Of a DNA stretch of 64,000 bases, positions 40,682 through 52,373 are shown in pieces. The DNA is from Henricia sp. BOLD:AAB3569 (Eukaryota; Echinodermata; Asteroidea; Spinulosida; Echinasteridae). How positions within the stretch are numbered: position 1 is the first letter of the stretch; every line of letters starts with the position of its first letter. A model generated the notes under the pieces. The model was not told where the DNA came from, did not search any database, and saw only the letters and a list, made by a program, of their open reading frames with translations. A program made the translations under genes and the position numbers. Location of the stretch: assembly GCA_037783545.1 (NCBI GenBank), contig JBBELK010000298.1:4278001-4342000 (forward strand), written 5' to 3'.

Positions 40682-41460
40682 GTTGGTGCTGATGAAGTAC
40701 AGTTGGATGTTGCAGGATCCGTATACCGGGGTCGCGCGGACGCGGTCGGTGCTCTGCCCGTTCAACCGTAGCAGCAGGGAATCTGGGCAGTAACCGTCTC
40801 TCCCCCGGCGAATCTGTGTTTTCAGTCGCCACTAAAATCACCTTTCTGCGACGTACAGTTACTTGTTTGATTCAAATCAAAAATATATCCTTTTAGATGG
40901 ACTTTCACTTTCGACACACAGGGAAGTTAATAGCGTTTGGCCAAAATGTCTTTTAGTAGTGAGCGAAGATTTGTCAAGCTGTCAGTTTTGTAATGTCGTG
41001 TGTAATAATCACTCTTGGGAATATGTAACGGTGTCGTGTGTAATTGGCAAATTTTGACTGGAAGTATGCGTCCGCCTGATGGAACTTTCTTATTAAGGGT
41101 TGGGGTAGGGGTGGCGTTATTATTTTCGTCTGGAAATGAGGAAAGCAAACAATATGAGCCATTGTACTTTGCAATGCAAGATGGCCGACTAATATATTTG
41201 ATTTCCAAAATAGCGCCCTCAATCGGTTGTTTGAGAATCGGGTCTTTATTTTTTTTCTAAATTTGTTTTATTGTTATTACTAATTTATATTATGTTATTT
41301 ATTTTCTGTTATTTATTATTTTAAAAATGTTTATTGATTGATTGATCGCTTTATTTATTTTTAAACTTTTGGTGGGGTGGTTTGGGCAGATCAAAATATC
41401 TCTTTTGTAGTTGTGATGGCTCTGAAAAGAGCCGTTAGGTTTGTTGCTTTTTCGTCACAG

Positions 41461-42045
41461 CTATTTCTTGGCTGGCTTTGACGATTTGGTCTTGGGCTTG
41501 GCTACCGACTTCTTGACGACCGTCTTCTTGGCTGGCTTGAGTTTGACCGATTTCTTGGGACTCGTGGACTTGGTTTTCTTGTCAGAAGTCTTGGTCGCTT
41601 TGGATGTTTTCTTCGGTGTCGTCTTTGGTTTTGGCTTACGGGTTTTCCTGGACTTTTCCGCTGCCTTTGCCTTTTCCTTGTGTTCTGCTTTCTTGAGTCG
41701 TTCCCTCTCCTTCTTGGCCTTGGCTTGCTCTTTCTCTCGACTTGCTTTGGCTTTTTCCTTCTCCTTCGTTGCTTTTGCTTTGGCCTCGGCCTTTACTTTG
41801 CTAGTGTCCAACTTGAAGGTACCAGCTGCTCCATGGCCCTTGGTGCGGATAAGTTTGCCCTTGTCCACGCCTGAGTTGAGGGCATTGCGGATAACCCGGG
41901 CCTTCGCCTCGGTGTCAACGTCTAGGTTCTCTTTAAGGTACTTCTTAATGGCTTGCGCAGAAGACCCCTTCTTGTCACCGAGGGCGGCGATTGCGGTTGA
42001 GATATTTTGGAGAAGAGACGGGGTAGTTGTCTTGGTCGAAGCCAT
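41461..42045 (-). CDS. H1: Linker histone H1 copy, block position A
   Basis: 194 residues with Leu for Pro in SVKLKPAKK, shared only with the copy at 48281, exactly 6820 bases away. TTATAC leader. Confidence 0.98.
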   Translation of the reverse strand: MASTKTTTPSLLQNISTAIAALGDKKGSSAQAIKKYLKENLDVDTEAKARVIRNALNSGVDKGKLIRTKGHGAAGTFKLDTSKVKAEAKAKATKEKEKAKASREKEQAKAKKERERLKKAEHKEKAKAAEKSRKTRKPKPKTTPKKTSKATKTSDKKTKSTSPKKSVKLKPAKKTVVKKSVAKPKTKSSKPAKK

Positions 42046-42824
42046 GTTGGTGCTGATGAAGTACAGTTGGATGTTGCAGGATCCGTATAACGGGGTCGCG
42101 CGGACGCGGTCGGTGCTCTGCCCGTTCAACCGTAGCAGCAGGGAATCTGGGCAGTAACCGTCTCTCTCCCGGCGAATCTGTGTTTTCAGTCGCCACTAAA
42201 ATCACTTTTCTGCGACGTACAGTTACTTGTTTGATTCAAATCAAAAATATATCTTTTTAGATGGACTTTCACTTTCGACACACAGGGAAGTTAATAGCGT
42301 TTGGCCAAAATGTCTTTTAGTAGTGAGCGAAGATTTGTCAAGCTGTCAGTTTTGTAATGTCGTGTGTAATAATCACTATTGGGAATATGTAACGGTGTCG
42401 TGTGTAATTGGCAAATTTTGACTGGAAGTATGCGTCCGCCTGATGGAACTTTCTTATTAAGGGTTGGGGGAGGGGTGGCGTTATTATTTTCTTCTGGAAA
42501 TGAGGAAAGCAAACAATATGAGCCATTGTACTTTGCAATGCAAGATGGCCGACTAATATATTTGATTTCCAAAATAGCGCCCTCAATCGGTTGTTTGAGA
42601 ATCGGGTCTTTATTTTTTTTCTAAATTTGTTTTATTGTTATTACTAATTTATATTATGTAATTTATTTTCTGTTATTTATTATTTTAAAAATGTTTATTG
42701 ATTGATTGATCGCTTTATTTATTTTTAAACTTTTGGTGGGGTGGTTTGGGCAGATCAAAATATCTCTTTTGTAGTTGTGATGGCTCTGAAAAGAGCCGTT
42801 AGGTTTGTTGCTTTTTCGTCACAG

Positions 42825-43409
42825 CTATTTCTTGGCTGGCTTTGACGATTTGGTCTTGGGCTTGGCTACCGACTTCTTGACGACCGTCTTCTTGGCTGGC
42901 TTGGGTTTGACCGATTTCTTGGGACTCGTGGACTTGGTTTTCTTGTCAGAAGTCTTGGTCGCTTTGGATGTTTTCTTCGGTGTCGTCTTTGGTTTTGGCT
43001 TACGGGTTTTCCTGGACTTTTCCGCTGCCTTTGCCTTTTCCTTGTGTTCTGCTTTCTTGAGTCGTTCCCTCTCCTTCTTGGCCTTGGCTTGCTCTTTCTC
43101 TCGACTTGCTTTGGCCTTTTCCTTCTCCTTCGTTGCTTTTGCTTTGGCCTCGGCCTTTACTTTGCTAGTGTCCAACTTGAAGGTACCAGCTGCTCCATGG
43201 CCCTTGGTGCGGATAAGTTTGCCCTTGTCCACGCCTGAGTTGAGGGCATTGCGGATAACCCGGGCCTTCGCCTCGGTGTCAACGTCTAGGTTCTCTTTAA
43301 GGTACTTCTTAATGGCTTGCGCAGAAGACCCCTTCTTGTCACCGAGGGCGGCGATTGCGGTTGAGATATTTTGGAGAAGAGACGGGGTAGTTGTCTTGGT
43401 CGAAGCCAT
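42825..43409 (-). CDS. H1: Linker histone H1 copy, block position B
   Basis: 194 residues, the commonest protein, TTATAC leader. It matches the copy at 36005. Confidence 0.98.
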   Translation of the reverse strand: MASTKTTTPSLLQNISTAIAALGDKKGSSAQAIKKYLKENLDVDTEAKARVIRNALNSGVDKGKLIRTKGHGAAGTFKLDTSKVKAEAKAKATKEKEKAKASREKEQAKAKKERERLKKAEHKEKAKAAEKSRKTRKPKPKTTPKKTSKATKTSDKKTKSTSPKKSVKPKPAKKTVVKKSVAKPKTKSSKPAKK

Positions 43410-44188
43410 GTTGGTGCTGATGAAGTACAGTTGGATGTTGCAGGATCCGTATAACGGGGTCGCGCGGACGCGGTCGGTGCTCTGCCCGTTCAACCGTAGC
43501 AGCAGGGAATCTGGGCAGTAACCGTCTCTCTCCCGGCGAATCTGTGTTTTCAGTCGCCACTAAAATCACTTTTCTGCGACGTACAGTTACTTGTTTGATT
43601 CAAATCAAAAATATATCTTTTTAGATGGACTTTCACTTTCGACACACAGGGAAGTTAATAGCGTTTGGCCAAAATGTCTTTTAGTAGTGAGCGAAGATTT
43701 GTCAAGCTGTCAGTTTTGTAATGTCGTGTGTAATAATCACTATTGGGAATATGTAACGGTGTCGTGTGTAATTGGCAAATTTTGACTGGAAGTATGCGTC
43801 CGCCTGATGGAACTTTCTTATTAAGGGTTGGGGGAGGGGTGGCGTTATTATTTTCTTCTGGAAATGAGGAAAGCAAACAATATGAGCCATTGTACTTTGC
43901 AATGCAAGATGGCCGACTAATATATTTGATTTCCAAAATAGCGCCCTCAATCGGTTGTTTGAGAATCGGGTCTTTATTTTTTTTCTAAATTTGTTTTATT
44001 GTTATTACTAATTTATATTATGTAATTTATTTTCTGTTATTTATTATTTTAAAAATGTTTATTGATTGATTGATCGCTTTATTTATTTTTAAACTTTTGG
44101 TGGGGTGGTTTGGGCAGATCAAAATATATCTTTTGTAGTTGTGATGGCTCTGAAAAGAGCCGTTAGGTTTGTTGCTTTTTCGTCACAG

Positions 44189-44773
44189 CTATTTCTTGGC
44201 TGGCTTTGACGATTTGGTCTTGGGCTTGGCTACCGACTTCTTGACGACCGTCTTCTTGGCTGGCTTGGGTTTGACCGATTTCTTGGGACTCGTGGACTTG
44301 GTTTTCTTGTCAGAAGTCTTGGTCGCTTTGGATGTTTTCTTCGGTGTCGTCTTTGGTTTTGGCTTACGGGTTTTCCTGGACTTTTCCGCTGCCTTTGCCT
44401 TTTCCTTGTGTTCTGCTTTCTTGAGTCGTTCCCTCTCCTTCTTGGCCTTGGCTTGCTCTTTCTCTCGACTTGCTTTGGCCTTTTCCTTCTCCTTCGTTGC
44501 TTTTGCTTTGGCCTCGGCCTTTACTTTGCTAGTGTCCAACTTGAAGGTACCAGCTGCTCCATGGCCCTTGGTGCGGATAAGTTTGCCCTTGTCCACGCCT
44601 GAGTTGAGGGCATTGCGGATAACCCGGGCCTTCGCCTCGGTGTCAACGTCTAGGTTCTCTTTAAGGTACTTCTTAATGGCTTGCGCAGAAGACCCCTTCT
44701 TGTCACCGAGAGCGGCGATTGCGGTTGAGATATTTTGGAGAAGAGACGGGGTAGTTGTCTTGGTCGAAGCCAT
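44189..44773 (-). CDS. H1: Linker histone H1 copy, block position C
   Basis: 194 residues, the commonest protein, GTATAC leader. The purine element reads AAAAGATA (ATATCTTTT on the plus strand) instead of AAAAGAGA, shared with the copy at 49645; this could weaken U7 pairing. Confidence 0.98.
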   Translation of the reverse strand: MASTKTTTPSLLQNISTAIAALGDKKGSSAQAIKKYLKENLDVDTEAKARVIRNALNSGVDKGKLIRTKGHGAAGTFKLDTSKVKAEAKAKATKEKEKAKASREKEQAKAKKERERLKKAEHKEKAKAAEKSRKTRKPKPKTTPKKTSKATKTSDKKTKSTSPKKSVKPKPAKKTVVKKSVAKPKTKSSKPAKK

Positions 44774-45552
44774 GTTGGTGCTGATGAAGTACAGTTGGAT
44801 GTTGCAGGATCCGTATACCGGGGTCGCGCGGACGCGGTCGGTGCTCTGCCCGTTCAACCGTAGCAGCAGGGAATCTGGGCAGTAACCGTCTCTCCCCCGG
44901 CGAATCTGTGTTTTCAGTCGCCACTAAAATCACCTTTCTGCGACGTACAGTTACTTGTTTGATTCAAATCATAAATATATCCTTTTAGATGGACTTTCAC
45001 TTTCGACACACAGGGAAGTTAATAGCGTTTGGCCAAAATGTCTTTTAGTAGTGAGCGAAGATTTGTCAAGCTGTCAGTTTTGTAATGTCGTGTGTAATAA
45101 TCACTCTTGGGAATATGTAACGGTGTCGTGTGTAATTGGCAAATTTTGACTGGAAGTATGCGTCCGCCTGATGGAACTTTCTTATTAAGGGTTGGGGGAG
45201 GGGTGGCGTTATTATTTTCTTCTGGAAATGAGGAAAGCAAACAATATGAGCCATTGTACTTTGCAATGCAAGATGGCCGACTAATATATTTGATTTCCAA
45301 AATAGCGCCCTCAATCGGTTGTTTGAGAATCGGGTCTTTATTTTTTTTCTAAATTTGTTTTATTGTTATTACTAATTTATATTATGTAATTTATTTTCTG
45401 TTATTTATTATTTTAAAAATGTTTATTGATAGATTGATCGCTTTATTTATTTTTAAACTGTTGGTGGGGTGGTTGGGGCAGATCAAAATATCTCTTTTGT
45501 TGTTGTGATGGCTCTGAAAAGAGCCGTTAGGTTTGTTGCTTTTTCGTCACAG

Positions 45553-46137
45553 CTATTTCTTGGCTGGCTTTGACGATTTGGTCTTGGGCTTGGCTACCGA
45601 CTTCTTGACGACCGTCTTCTTGGCTGGCTTGGGTTTGACCGATTTCTTGGGACTCGTGGACTTGGTTTTCTTGTCAGAAGTCTTGGTCGCTTTGGATGTT
45701 TTCTTCGGTGTCGTCTTTGGTTTTGGCTTACGGGTTTTCCTGGACTTTTCCGCTGCCTTTGCCTTTTCCTTGTGTTCTGCTTTCTTGAGTCGTTCCCTCT
45801 CCTTCTTGGCCTTGGCTTGCTCTTTCTCTCGACTTGCTTTGGCCTTTTCCTTCTCCTTCGTTGCTTTTGCTTTGGCCTCGGCCTTTACTTTGCTAGTGTC
45901 CAACTTGAAGGTACCAGCTGCTCCATGGCCCTTGGTGCGGATAAGTTTGCCCTTGTCCACGCCTGAGTTGAGGGCATTGCGGATAACCCGGGCCTTCGCC
46001 TCGGTGTCAACGTCTAGGTTCTCTTTAAGGTACTTCTTAATGGCTTGCGCAGAAGACCCCTTCTTGTCACCGAGGGCGGCGATTGCGGTTGAGATATCTT
46101 GGAGAAGAGACGGGGTAGTTGTCTTGGTCGAAGCCAT
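45553..46137 (-). CDS. H1: Linker histone H1 copy, block position D
   Basis: 194 residues with Asp in SLLQDIS. Same 3' spacer markers as the copy at 38733. Confidence 0.98.
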   Translation of the reverse strand: MASTKTTTPSLLQDISTAIAALGDKKGSSAQAIKKYLKENLDVDTEAKARVIRNALNSGVDKGKLIRTKGHGAAGTFKLDTSKVKAEAKAKATKEKEKAKASREKEQAKAKKERERLKKAEHKEKAKAAEKSRKTRKPKPKTTPKKTSKATKTSDKKTKSTSPKKSVKPKPAKKTVVKKSVAKPKTKSSKPAKK

Positions 46138-46916
46138 GTTGGTGCTGATGAAGTACAGTTGGATGTTGCAGGATCCGTATACCGGGGTCGCGCGGACGCG
46201 GTCGGTGCTCTGCCCGTTCAACCGTAGCAGCAGGGAATCTGGGCAGTAACCGTCTCTCCCCCGGCGAATCTGTGTTTTCAGTCGCCACTAAAATCACCTT
46301 TCTGCGACGTACAGTTACTTGTTTGATTCAAATCATAAATATATCCTTTTAGATGGACTTTCACTTTCGACACACAGGGAAGTTAATAGCGTTTGGCCAA
46401 AATGTCTTTTAGTAGTGAGCGAAGATTTGTCAAGCTGTCAGTTTTGTAATGTCGTGTGTAATAATCACTCTTGGGAATATGTAACGGTGTCGTGTGTAAT
46501 TGGCAAATTTTGACTGGAAGTATGCGTCCGCCTGATGGAACTTTCTTATTAAGGGTTGGGGGAGGGGTGGCGTTATTATTTTCTTCTGGAAATGAGGAAA
46601 GCAAACAATATGAGCCATTGTACTTTGCAATGCAAGATGGCCGACTAATATATTTGATTTCCAAAATAGCGCCCTCAATCGGTTGTTTGAGAATCGGGTC
46701 TTTATTTTTTTTCTAAATTTGTTTTATTGTTATTACTAATTTATATTATGTAATTTATTTTCTGTTATTTATTATTTTAAAAATGTTTATTGATAGATTG
46801 ATCGCTTTATTTATTTTTAAACTTTTGGTGGGGTGGTTGGGGCAGATCAAAATATCTCTTTTGTTGTTGTGATGGCTCTGAAAAGAGCCGTTAGGTTTGT
46901 TGCTTTTTCGTCACAG

Positions 46917-47501
46917 CTATTTCTTGGCTGGCTTTGACGATTTGGTCTTGGGCTTGGCTACCGACTTCTTGACGACCGTCTTCTTGGCTGGCTTGGGTTT
47001 GACCGATTTCTTGGGACTCGTGGACTTGGTTTTCTTGTCAGAAGTCTTGGTCGCTTTGGATGTTTTCTTCGGTGTCGTCTTTGGTTTTGGCTTACGGGTT
47101 TTCCTGGACTTTTCCGCTGCCTTTGCCTTTTCCTTGTGTTCTGCTTTCTTGAGTCGTTCCCTCTCCTTCTTGGCCTTGGCTTGCTCTTTCTCTCGACTTG
47201 CTTTGGCCTTTTCCTTCTCCTTCGTTGCTTTTGCTTTGGCCTCGGCCTTTACTTTGCTAGTGTCCAACTTGAAGGTACCAGCTGCTCCATGGCCCTTGGT
47301 GCGGATAAGTTTGCCCTTGTCCACGCCTGAGTTGAGGGCATTGCGGATAACCCGGGCCTTCGCCTCGGTGTCAACGTCTAGGTTCTCTTTAAGGTACTTC
47401 TTAATGGCTTGCGCAGAAGACCCCTTCTTGTCACCGAGGGCGGCGATTGCGGTTGAGATATCTTGGAGAAGAGACGGGGTAGTTGTCTTGGTCGAAGCCA
47501 T
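46917..47501 (-). CDS. H1: Linker histone H1 copy, block position E
   Basis: 194 residues with Asp in SLLQDIS. Same spacer markers as the copy at 40097. Confidence 0.98.
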   Translation of the reverse strand: MASTKTTTPSLLQDISTAIAALGDKKGSSAQAIKKYLKENLDVDTEAKARVIRNALNSGVDKGKLIRTKGHGAAGTFKLDTSKVKAEAKAKATKEKEKAKASREKEQAKAKKERERLKKAEHKEKAKAAEKSRKTRKPKPKTTPKKTSKATKTSDKKTKSTSPKKSVKPKPAKKTVVKKSVAKPKTKSSKPAKK

Positions 47502-48280
47502 GTTGGTGCTGATGAAGTACAGTTGGATGTTGCAGGATCCGTATACCGGGGTCGCGCGGACGCGGTCGGTGCTCTGCCCGTTCAACCGTAGCAGCAGGGA
47601 ATCTGGGCAGTAACCGTCTCTCCCCCGGCGAATCTGTGTTTTCAGTCGCCACTAAAATCACCTTTCTGCGACGTACAGTTACTTGTTTGATTCAAATCAA
47701 AAATATATCCTTTTAGATGGACTTTCACTTTCGACACACAGGGAAGTTAATAGCGTTTGGCCAAAATGTCTTTTAGTAGTGAGCGAAGATTTGTCAAGCT
47801 GTCAGTTTTGTAATGTCGTGTGTAATAATCACTCTTGGGAATATGTAACGGTGTCGTGTGTAATTGGCAAATTTTGACTGGAAGTATGCGTCCGCCTGAT
47901 GGAACTTTCTTATTAAGGGTTGGGGTAGGGGTGGCGTTATTATTTTCGTCTGGAAATGAGGAAAGCAAACAATATGAGCCATTGTACTTTGCAATGCAAG
48001 ATGGCCGACTAATATATTTGATTTCCAAAATAGCGCCCTCAATCGGTTGTTTGAGAATCGGGTCTTTATTTTTTTTCTAAATTTGTTTTATTGTTATTAC
48101 TAATTTATATTATGTTATTTATTTTCTGTTATTTATTATTTTAAAAATGTTTATTGATTGATTGATCGCTTTATTTATTTTTAAACTTTTGGTGGGGTGG
48201 TTTGGGCAGATCAAAATATCTCTTTTGTAGTTGTGATGGCTCTGAAAAGAGCCGTTAGGTTTGTTGCTTTTTCGTCACAG

Positions 48281-48865
48281 CTATTTCTTGGCTGGCTTTG
48301 ACGATTTGGTCTTGGGCTTGGCTACCGACTTCTTGACGACCGTCTTCTTGGCTGGCTTGAGTTTGACCGATTTCTTGGGACTCGTGGACTTGGTTTTCTT
48401 GTCAGAAGTCTTGGTCGCTTTGGATGTTTTCTTCGGTGTCGTCTTTGGTTTTGGCTTACGGGTTTTCCTGGACTTTTCCGCTGCCTTTGCCTTTTCCTTG
48501 TGTTCTGCTTTCTTGAGTCGTTCCCTCTCCTTCTTGGCCTTGGCTTGCTCTTTCTCTCGACTTGCTTTGGCTTTTTCCTTCTCCTTCGTTGCTTTTGCTT
48601 TGGCCTCGGCCTTTACTTTGCTAGTGTCCAACTTGAAGGTACCAGCTGCTCCATGGCCCTTGGTGCGGATAAGTTTGCCCTTGTCCACGCCTGAGTTGAG
48701 GGCATTGCGGATAACCCGGGCCTTCGCCTCGGTGTCAACGTCTAGGTTCTCTTTAAGGTACTTCTTAATGGCTTGCGCAGAAGACCCCTTCTTGTCACCG
48801 AGGGCGGCGATTGCGGTTGAGATATTTTGGAGAAGAGACGGGGTAGTTGTCTTGGTCGAAGCCAT
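48281..48865 (-). CDS. H1: Linker histone H1 copy, block position A
   Basis: 194 residues with SVKLKPAKK, repeating the copy at 41461. It starts a third block that is cut short. Confidence 0.98.
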   Translation of the reverse strand: MASTKTTTPSLLQNISTAIAALGDKKGSSAQAIKKYLKENLDVDTEAKARVIRNALNSGVDKGKLIRTKGHGAAGTFKLDTSKVKAEAKAKATKEKEKAKASREKEQAKAKKERERLKKAEHKEKAKAAEKSRKTRKPKPKTTPKKTSKATKTSDKKTKSTSPKKSVKLKPAKKTVVKKSVAKPKTKSSKPAKK

Positions 48866-49644
48866 GTTGGTGCTGATGAAGTACAGTTGGATGTTGCAGG
48901 ATCCGTATAACGGGGTCGCGCGGACGCGGTCGGTGCTCTGCCCGTTCAACCGTAGCAGCAGGGAATCTGGGCAGTAACCGTCTCTCTCCCGGCGAATCTG
49001 TGTTTTCAGTCGCCACTAAAATCACTTTTCTGCGACGTACAGTTACTTGTTTGATTCAAATCAAAAATATATCTTTTTAGATGGACTTTCACTTTCGACA
49101 CACAGGGAAGTTAATAGCGTTTGGCCAAAATGTCTTTTAGTAGTGAGCGAAGATTTGTCAAGCTGTCAGTTTTGTAATGTCGTGTGTAATAATCACTATT
49201 GGGAATATGTAACGGTGTCGTGTGTAATTGGCAAATTTTGACTGGAAGTATGCGTCCGCCTGATGGAACTTTCTTATTAAGGGTTGGGGGAGGGGTGGCG
49301 TTATTATTTTCTTCTGGAAATGAGGAAAGCAAACAATATGAGCCATTGTACTTTGCAATGCAAGATGGCCGACTAATATATTTGATTTCCAAAATAGCGC
49401 CCTCAATCGGTTGTTTGAGAATCGGGTCTTTATTTTTTTTCTAAATTTGTTTTATTGTTATTACTAATTTATATTATGTAATTTATTTTCTGTTATTTAT
49501 TATTTTAAAAATGTTTATTGATTGATTGATCGCTTTATTTATTTTTAAACTTTTGGTGGGGTGGTTTGGGCAGATCAAAATATATCTTTTGTAGTTGTGA
49601 TGGCTCTGAAAAGAGCCGTTAGGTTTGTTGCTTTTTCGTCACAG

Positions 49645-50229
49645 CTATTTCTTGGCTGGCTTTGACGATTTGGTCTTGGGCTTGGCTACCGACTTCTTGA
49701 CGACCGTCTTCTTGGCTGGCTTGGGTTTGACCGATTTCTTGGGACTCGTGGACTTGGTTTTCTTGTCAGAAGTCTTGGTCGCTTTGGATGTTTTCTTCGG
49801 TGTCGTCTTTGGTTTTGGCTTACGGGTTTTCCTGGACTTTTCCGCTGCCTTTGCCTTTTCCTTGTGTTCTGCTTTCTTGAGTCGTTCCCTCTCCTTCTTG
49901 GCCTTGGCTTGCTCTTTCTCTCGACTTGCTTTGGCCTTTTCCTTCTCCTTCGTTGCTTTTGCTTTGGCCTCGGCCTTTACTTTGCTAGTGTCCAACTTGA
50001 AGGTACCAGCTGCTCCATGGCCCTTGGTGCGGATAAGTTTGCCCTTGTCCACGCCTGAGTTGAGGGCATTGCGGATAACCCGGGCCTTCGCCTCGGTGTC
50101 AACGTCTAGGTTCTCTTTAAGGTACTTCTTAATGGCTTGCGCAGAAGACCCCTTCTTGTCACCGAGGGCGGCGATTGCGGTTGAGATATTTTGGAGAAGA
50201 GACGGGGTAGTTGTCTTGGTCGAAGCCAT
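49645..50229 (-). CDS. H1: Linker histone H1 copy, resembles block position C
   Basis: 194 residues, the commonest protein, GTATAC leader and the AAAAGATA purine variant of the copy at 44189. Because it follows a position-A unit directly, a B unit has been skipped, as unequal exchange would do. Confidence 0.98.
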   Translation of the reverse strand: MASTKTTTPSLLQNISTAIAALGDKKGSSAQAIKKYLKENLDVDTEAKARVIRNALNSGVDKGKLIRTKGHGAAGTFKLDTSKVKAEAKAKATKEKEKAKASREKEQAKAKKERERLKKAEHKEKAKAAEKSRKTRKPKPKTTPKKTSKATKTSDKKTKSTSPKKSVKPKPAKKTVVKKSVAKPKTKSSKPAKK

Positions 50230-51008
50230 GTTGGTGCTGATGAAGTACAGTTGGATGTTGCAGGATCCGTATACCGGGGTCGCGCGGACGCGGTCGGTGC
50301 TCTGCCCGTTCAACCGTAGCAGCAGGGAATCTGGGCAGTAACCGTCTCTCCCCCGGCGAATCTGTGTTTTCAGTCGCCACTAAAATCACCTTTCTGCGAC
50401 GTACAGTTACTTGTTTGATTCAAATCAAAAATATATCCTTTTAGAGGGACTTTCACTTTCGACACACAGGGAAGTTAATAGCGTTTGGCCAAAATGTCTT
50501 TTAGTAGTGAGCGAAGATTTGTCAAGCTGTCAGTTTTGTAATGTCGTGTGTAATAATCACTCTTGGGAATATGTAACGGTGTCGTGTGTAATTGGCAAAT
50601 TTTGACTGGAAGTATGCGTCCGCCTGATGGAACTTTCTTATTAAGGGTTGGGGGAGGGGTGGCGTTATTATTTTCTTCTGGAAATGAGGAAAGCAAACAA
50701 TATGAGCCATTGTACTTTGCAATGCAAGATGGCCGACTAATATATTTGATTTCCAAAATAGCGCCCTCAATCGGTTGTTTGAGAATCGGGTCTTTATTTT
50801 TTTTCTAAATTTGTTTTATTGTTATTACTAATTTATATTATGTAATTTATTTTCTGTTATTTATTATTTTAAAAATGTTTATTGATTGATTGATCGCTTT
50901 ATTTATTTTTAAACTTTTGGTGGGGTGGTTTGGGCAGATCAAAATATCTCTTTTGTAGTTGTGATGGCTCTGAAAAGAGCCGTTAGGTTTGTTGCTTTTT
51001 CGTCACAG

Positions 51009-51593
51009 CTATTTCTTGGCTGGCTTTGACGATTTGGTCTTGGGCTTGGCTACCGACTTCTTGACGACCGTCTTCTTGGCTGGCTTGGGTTTGACCGATT
51101 TCTTGGGACTCGTGGACTTGGTTTTCTTGTCAGAAGTCTTGGTCGCTTTGGATGTTTTCTTCGGTGTCGTCTTTGGTTTTGGCTTACGGGTTTTCCTGGA
51201 CTTTTCCGCTGCCTTTGCCTTTTCCTTGTGTTCTGCTTTCTGGAGTCGTTCCCTCTCCTTCTTGGCCTTGGCTTGCGCTTTCTCTCGACTTGCTTTGGCT
51301 TTTTCCTTCTCCTTCGTTGCTTTTGCTTTGGCCTCGGCCTTTACTTTGCTAGTGTCCAACTTGAAGGTACCAGCTGCTCCATGGCCCTTGGTGCGGATAA
51401 GTTTGCCCTTGTCCACGCCTGAGTTGAGGGCATTGCGGATAACCCGGGCCTTCGCCTCGGTGTCAACGTCTAGGTTCTCTTTAAGGTACTTCTTAATGGC
51501 TTGCGCAGAAGACCCCTTCTTGTCACCGAGGGCGGCGATTGCGGTTGAGATATTTTGGAGAAGAGACGGGGTAGTTGTCTTGGTCGAAGCCAT
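51009..51593 (-). CDS. H1: Linker histone H1 copy
   Basis: 194 residues with two private changes in the EK-rich helix: Ala for Glu (REKAQAK) and Gln for Lys (ERLQKAEH). TTATAC leader. The spacer above has one extra T in the run next to the G-rich tract, also at 52374 and 56467. Confidence 0.97.
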   Translation of the reverse strand: MASTKTTTPSLLQNISTAIAALGDKKGSSAQAIKKYLKENLDVDTEAKARVIRNALNSGVDKGKLIRTKGHGAAGTFKLDTSKVKAEAKAKATKEKEKAKASREKAQAKAKKERERLQKAEHKEKAKAAEKSRKTRKPKPKTTPKKTSKATKTSDKKTKSTSPKKSVKPKPAKKTVVKKSVAKPKTKSSKPAKK

Positions 51594-52373
51594 GTTGGTG
51601 CTGATGAAGTACAGTTGGATGTTGCAGGATCCGTATAACGGGGTCGCGCGGACGCGGTCGGTGCTCTGCCCGTTCAACCGTAGCAGCAGGGAATCTGGGC
51701 AGTAACCGTCTCTCCCCCGGCGAATCTGTGTTTTCAGTCGCCACTAAAATCACTTTTCTGCGACGTACAGTTACTTGTTTGATTCAAATCAAAAATATAT
51801 CCTTTTAGATGGACTTTCACTTTCGACACACAGGGAAGTTAATAGCGTTTGGCCAAAATGTCTTTTAGTAGTGAGCGAAGATTTGTCAAGCTGTCAGTTT
51901 TGTAATGTCGTGTGTAATAATCACTCTTGGGAATATGTAACGGTGTCGTGTGTAATTGGCAAATTTTGACTGGAAGTATGCGTCCGCCTGATGGAACTTT
52001 CTTATTAAGGGTTGGGGGAGGGGTGGCGTTATTTTTTTTCTTCTGGAAATGAGGAAAGCAAACAATATGAGCCATTGTACTTTGCAATGCAAGATGGCCG
52101 ACTAATATATTTGATTTCCAAAATAGCGCCCTCAATCGGTTGTTTGAGAATCGGGTCTTTATTTTTTTTCTAAATTTGTTTTATTGTTATTACTAATTTA
52201 TATTATGTAATTTATTTTCTGTTATTTATTATTTTAAAAATGTTTATTGATTGATTGATCGCTTTATTTATTTTTAAACTTTTGGTGGGGTGGTTTGGGC
52301 AGATCAAAATATCTCTTTTGTAGTTGTGATGGCTCTGAAAAGAGCCGTTAGGTTTGTTGCTTTTTCGTCACAG

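Larger units (their letters stand above)
34641..48280. repeat. Higher-order repeat: two five-unit blocks of 6820 bp
   Basis: Marker variants recur at exactly 6820 bases, five units of 1364. AAACTGTTGG (38637, 45457), the GGGGTAGGGG spacer with TTTCGTCTGG (41101, 47921, also 34281) and the order of leader forms TTATAC, TTATAC, GTATAC, GTATAC, GTATAC all repeat. A third block begins at 48281 but skips position B. Blocks differ at few sites, for example TATGTTATTTA and the SVKL codon at 41461 and 48281 but not at 34641. Confidence 0.85.
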
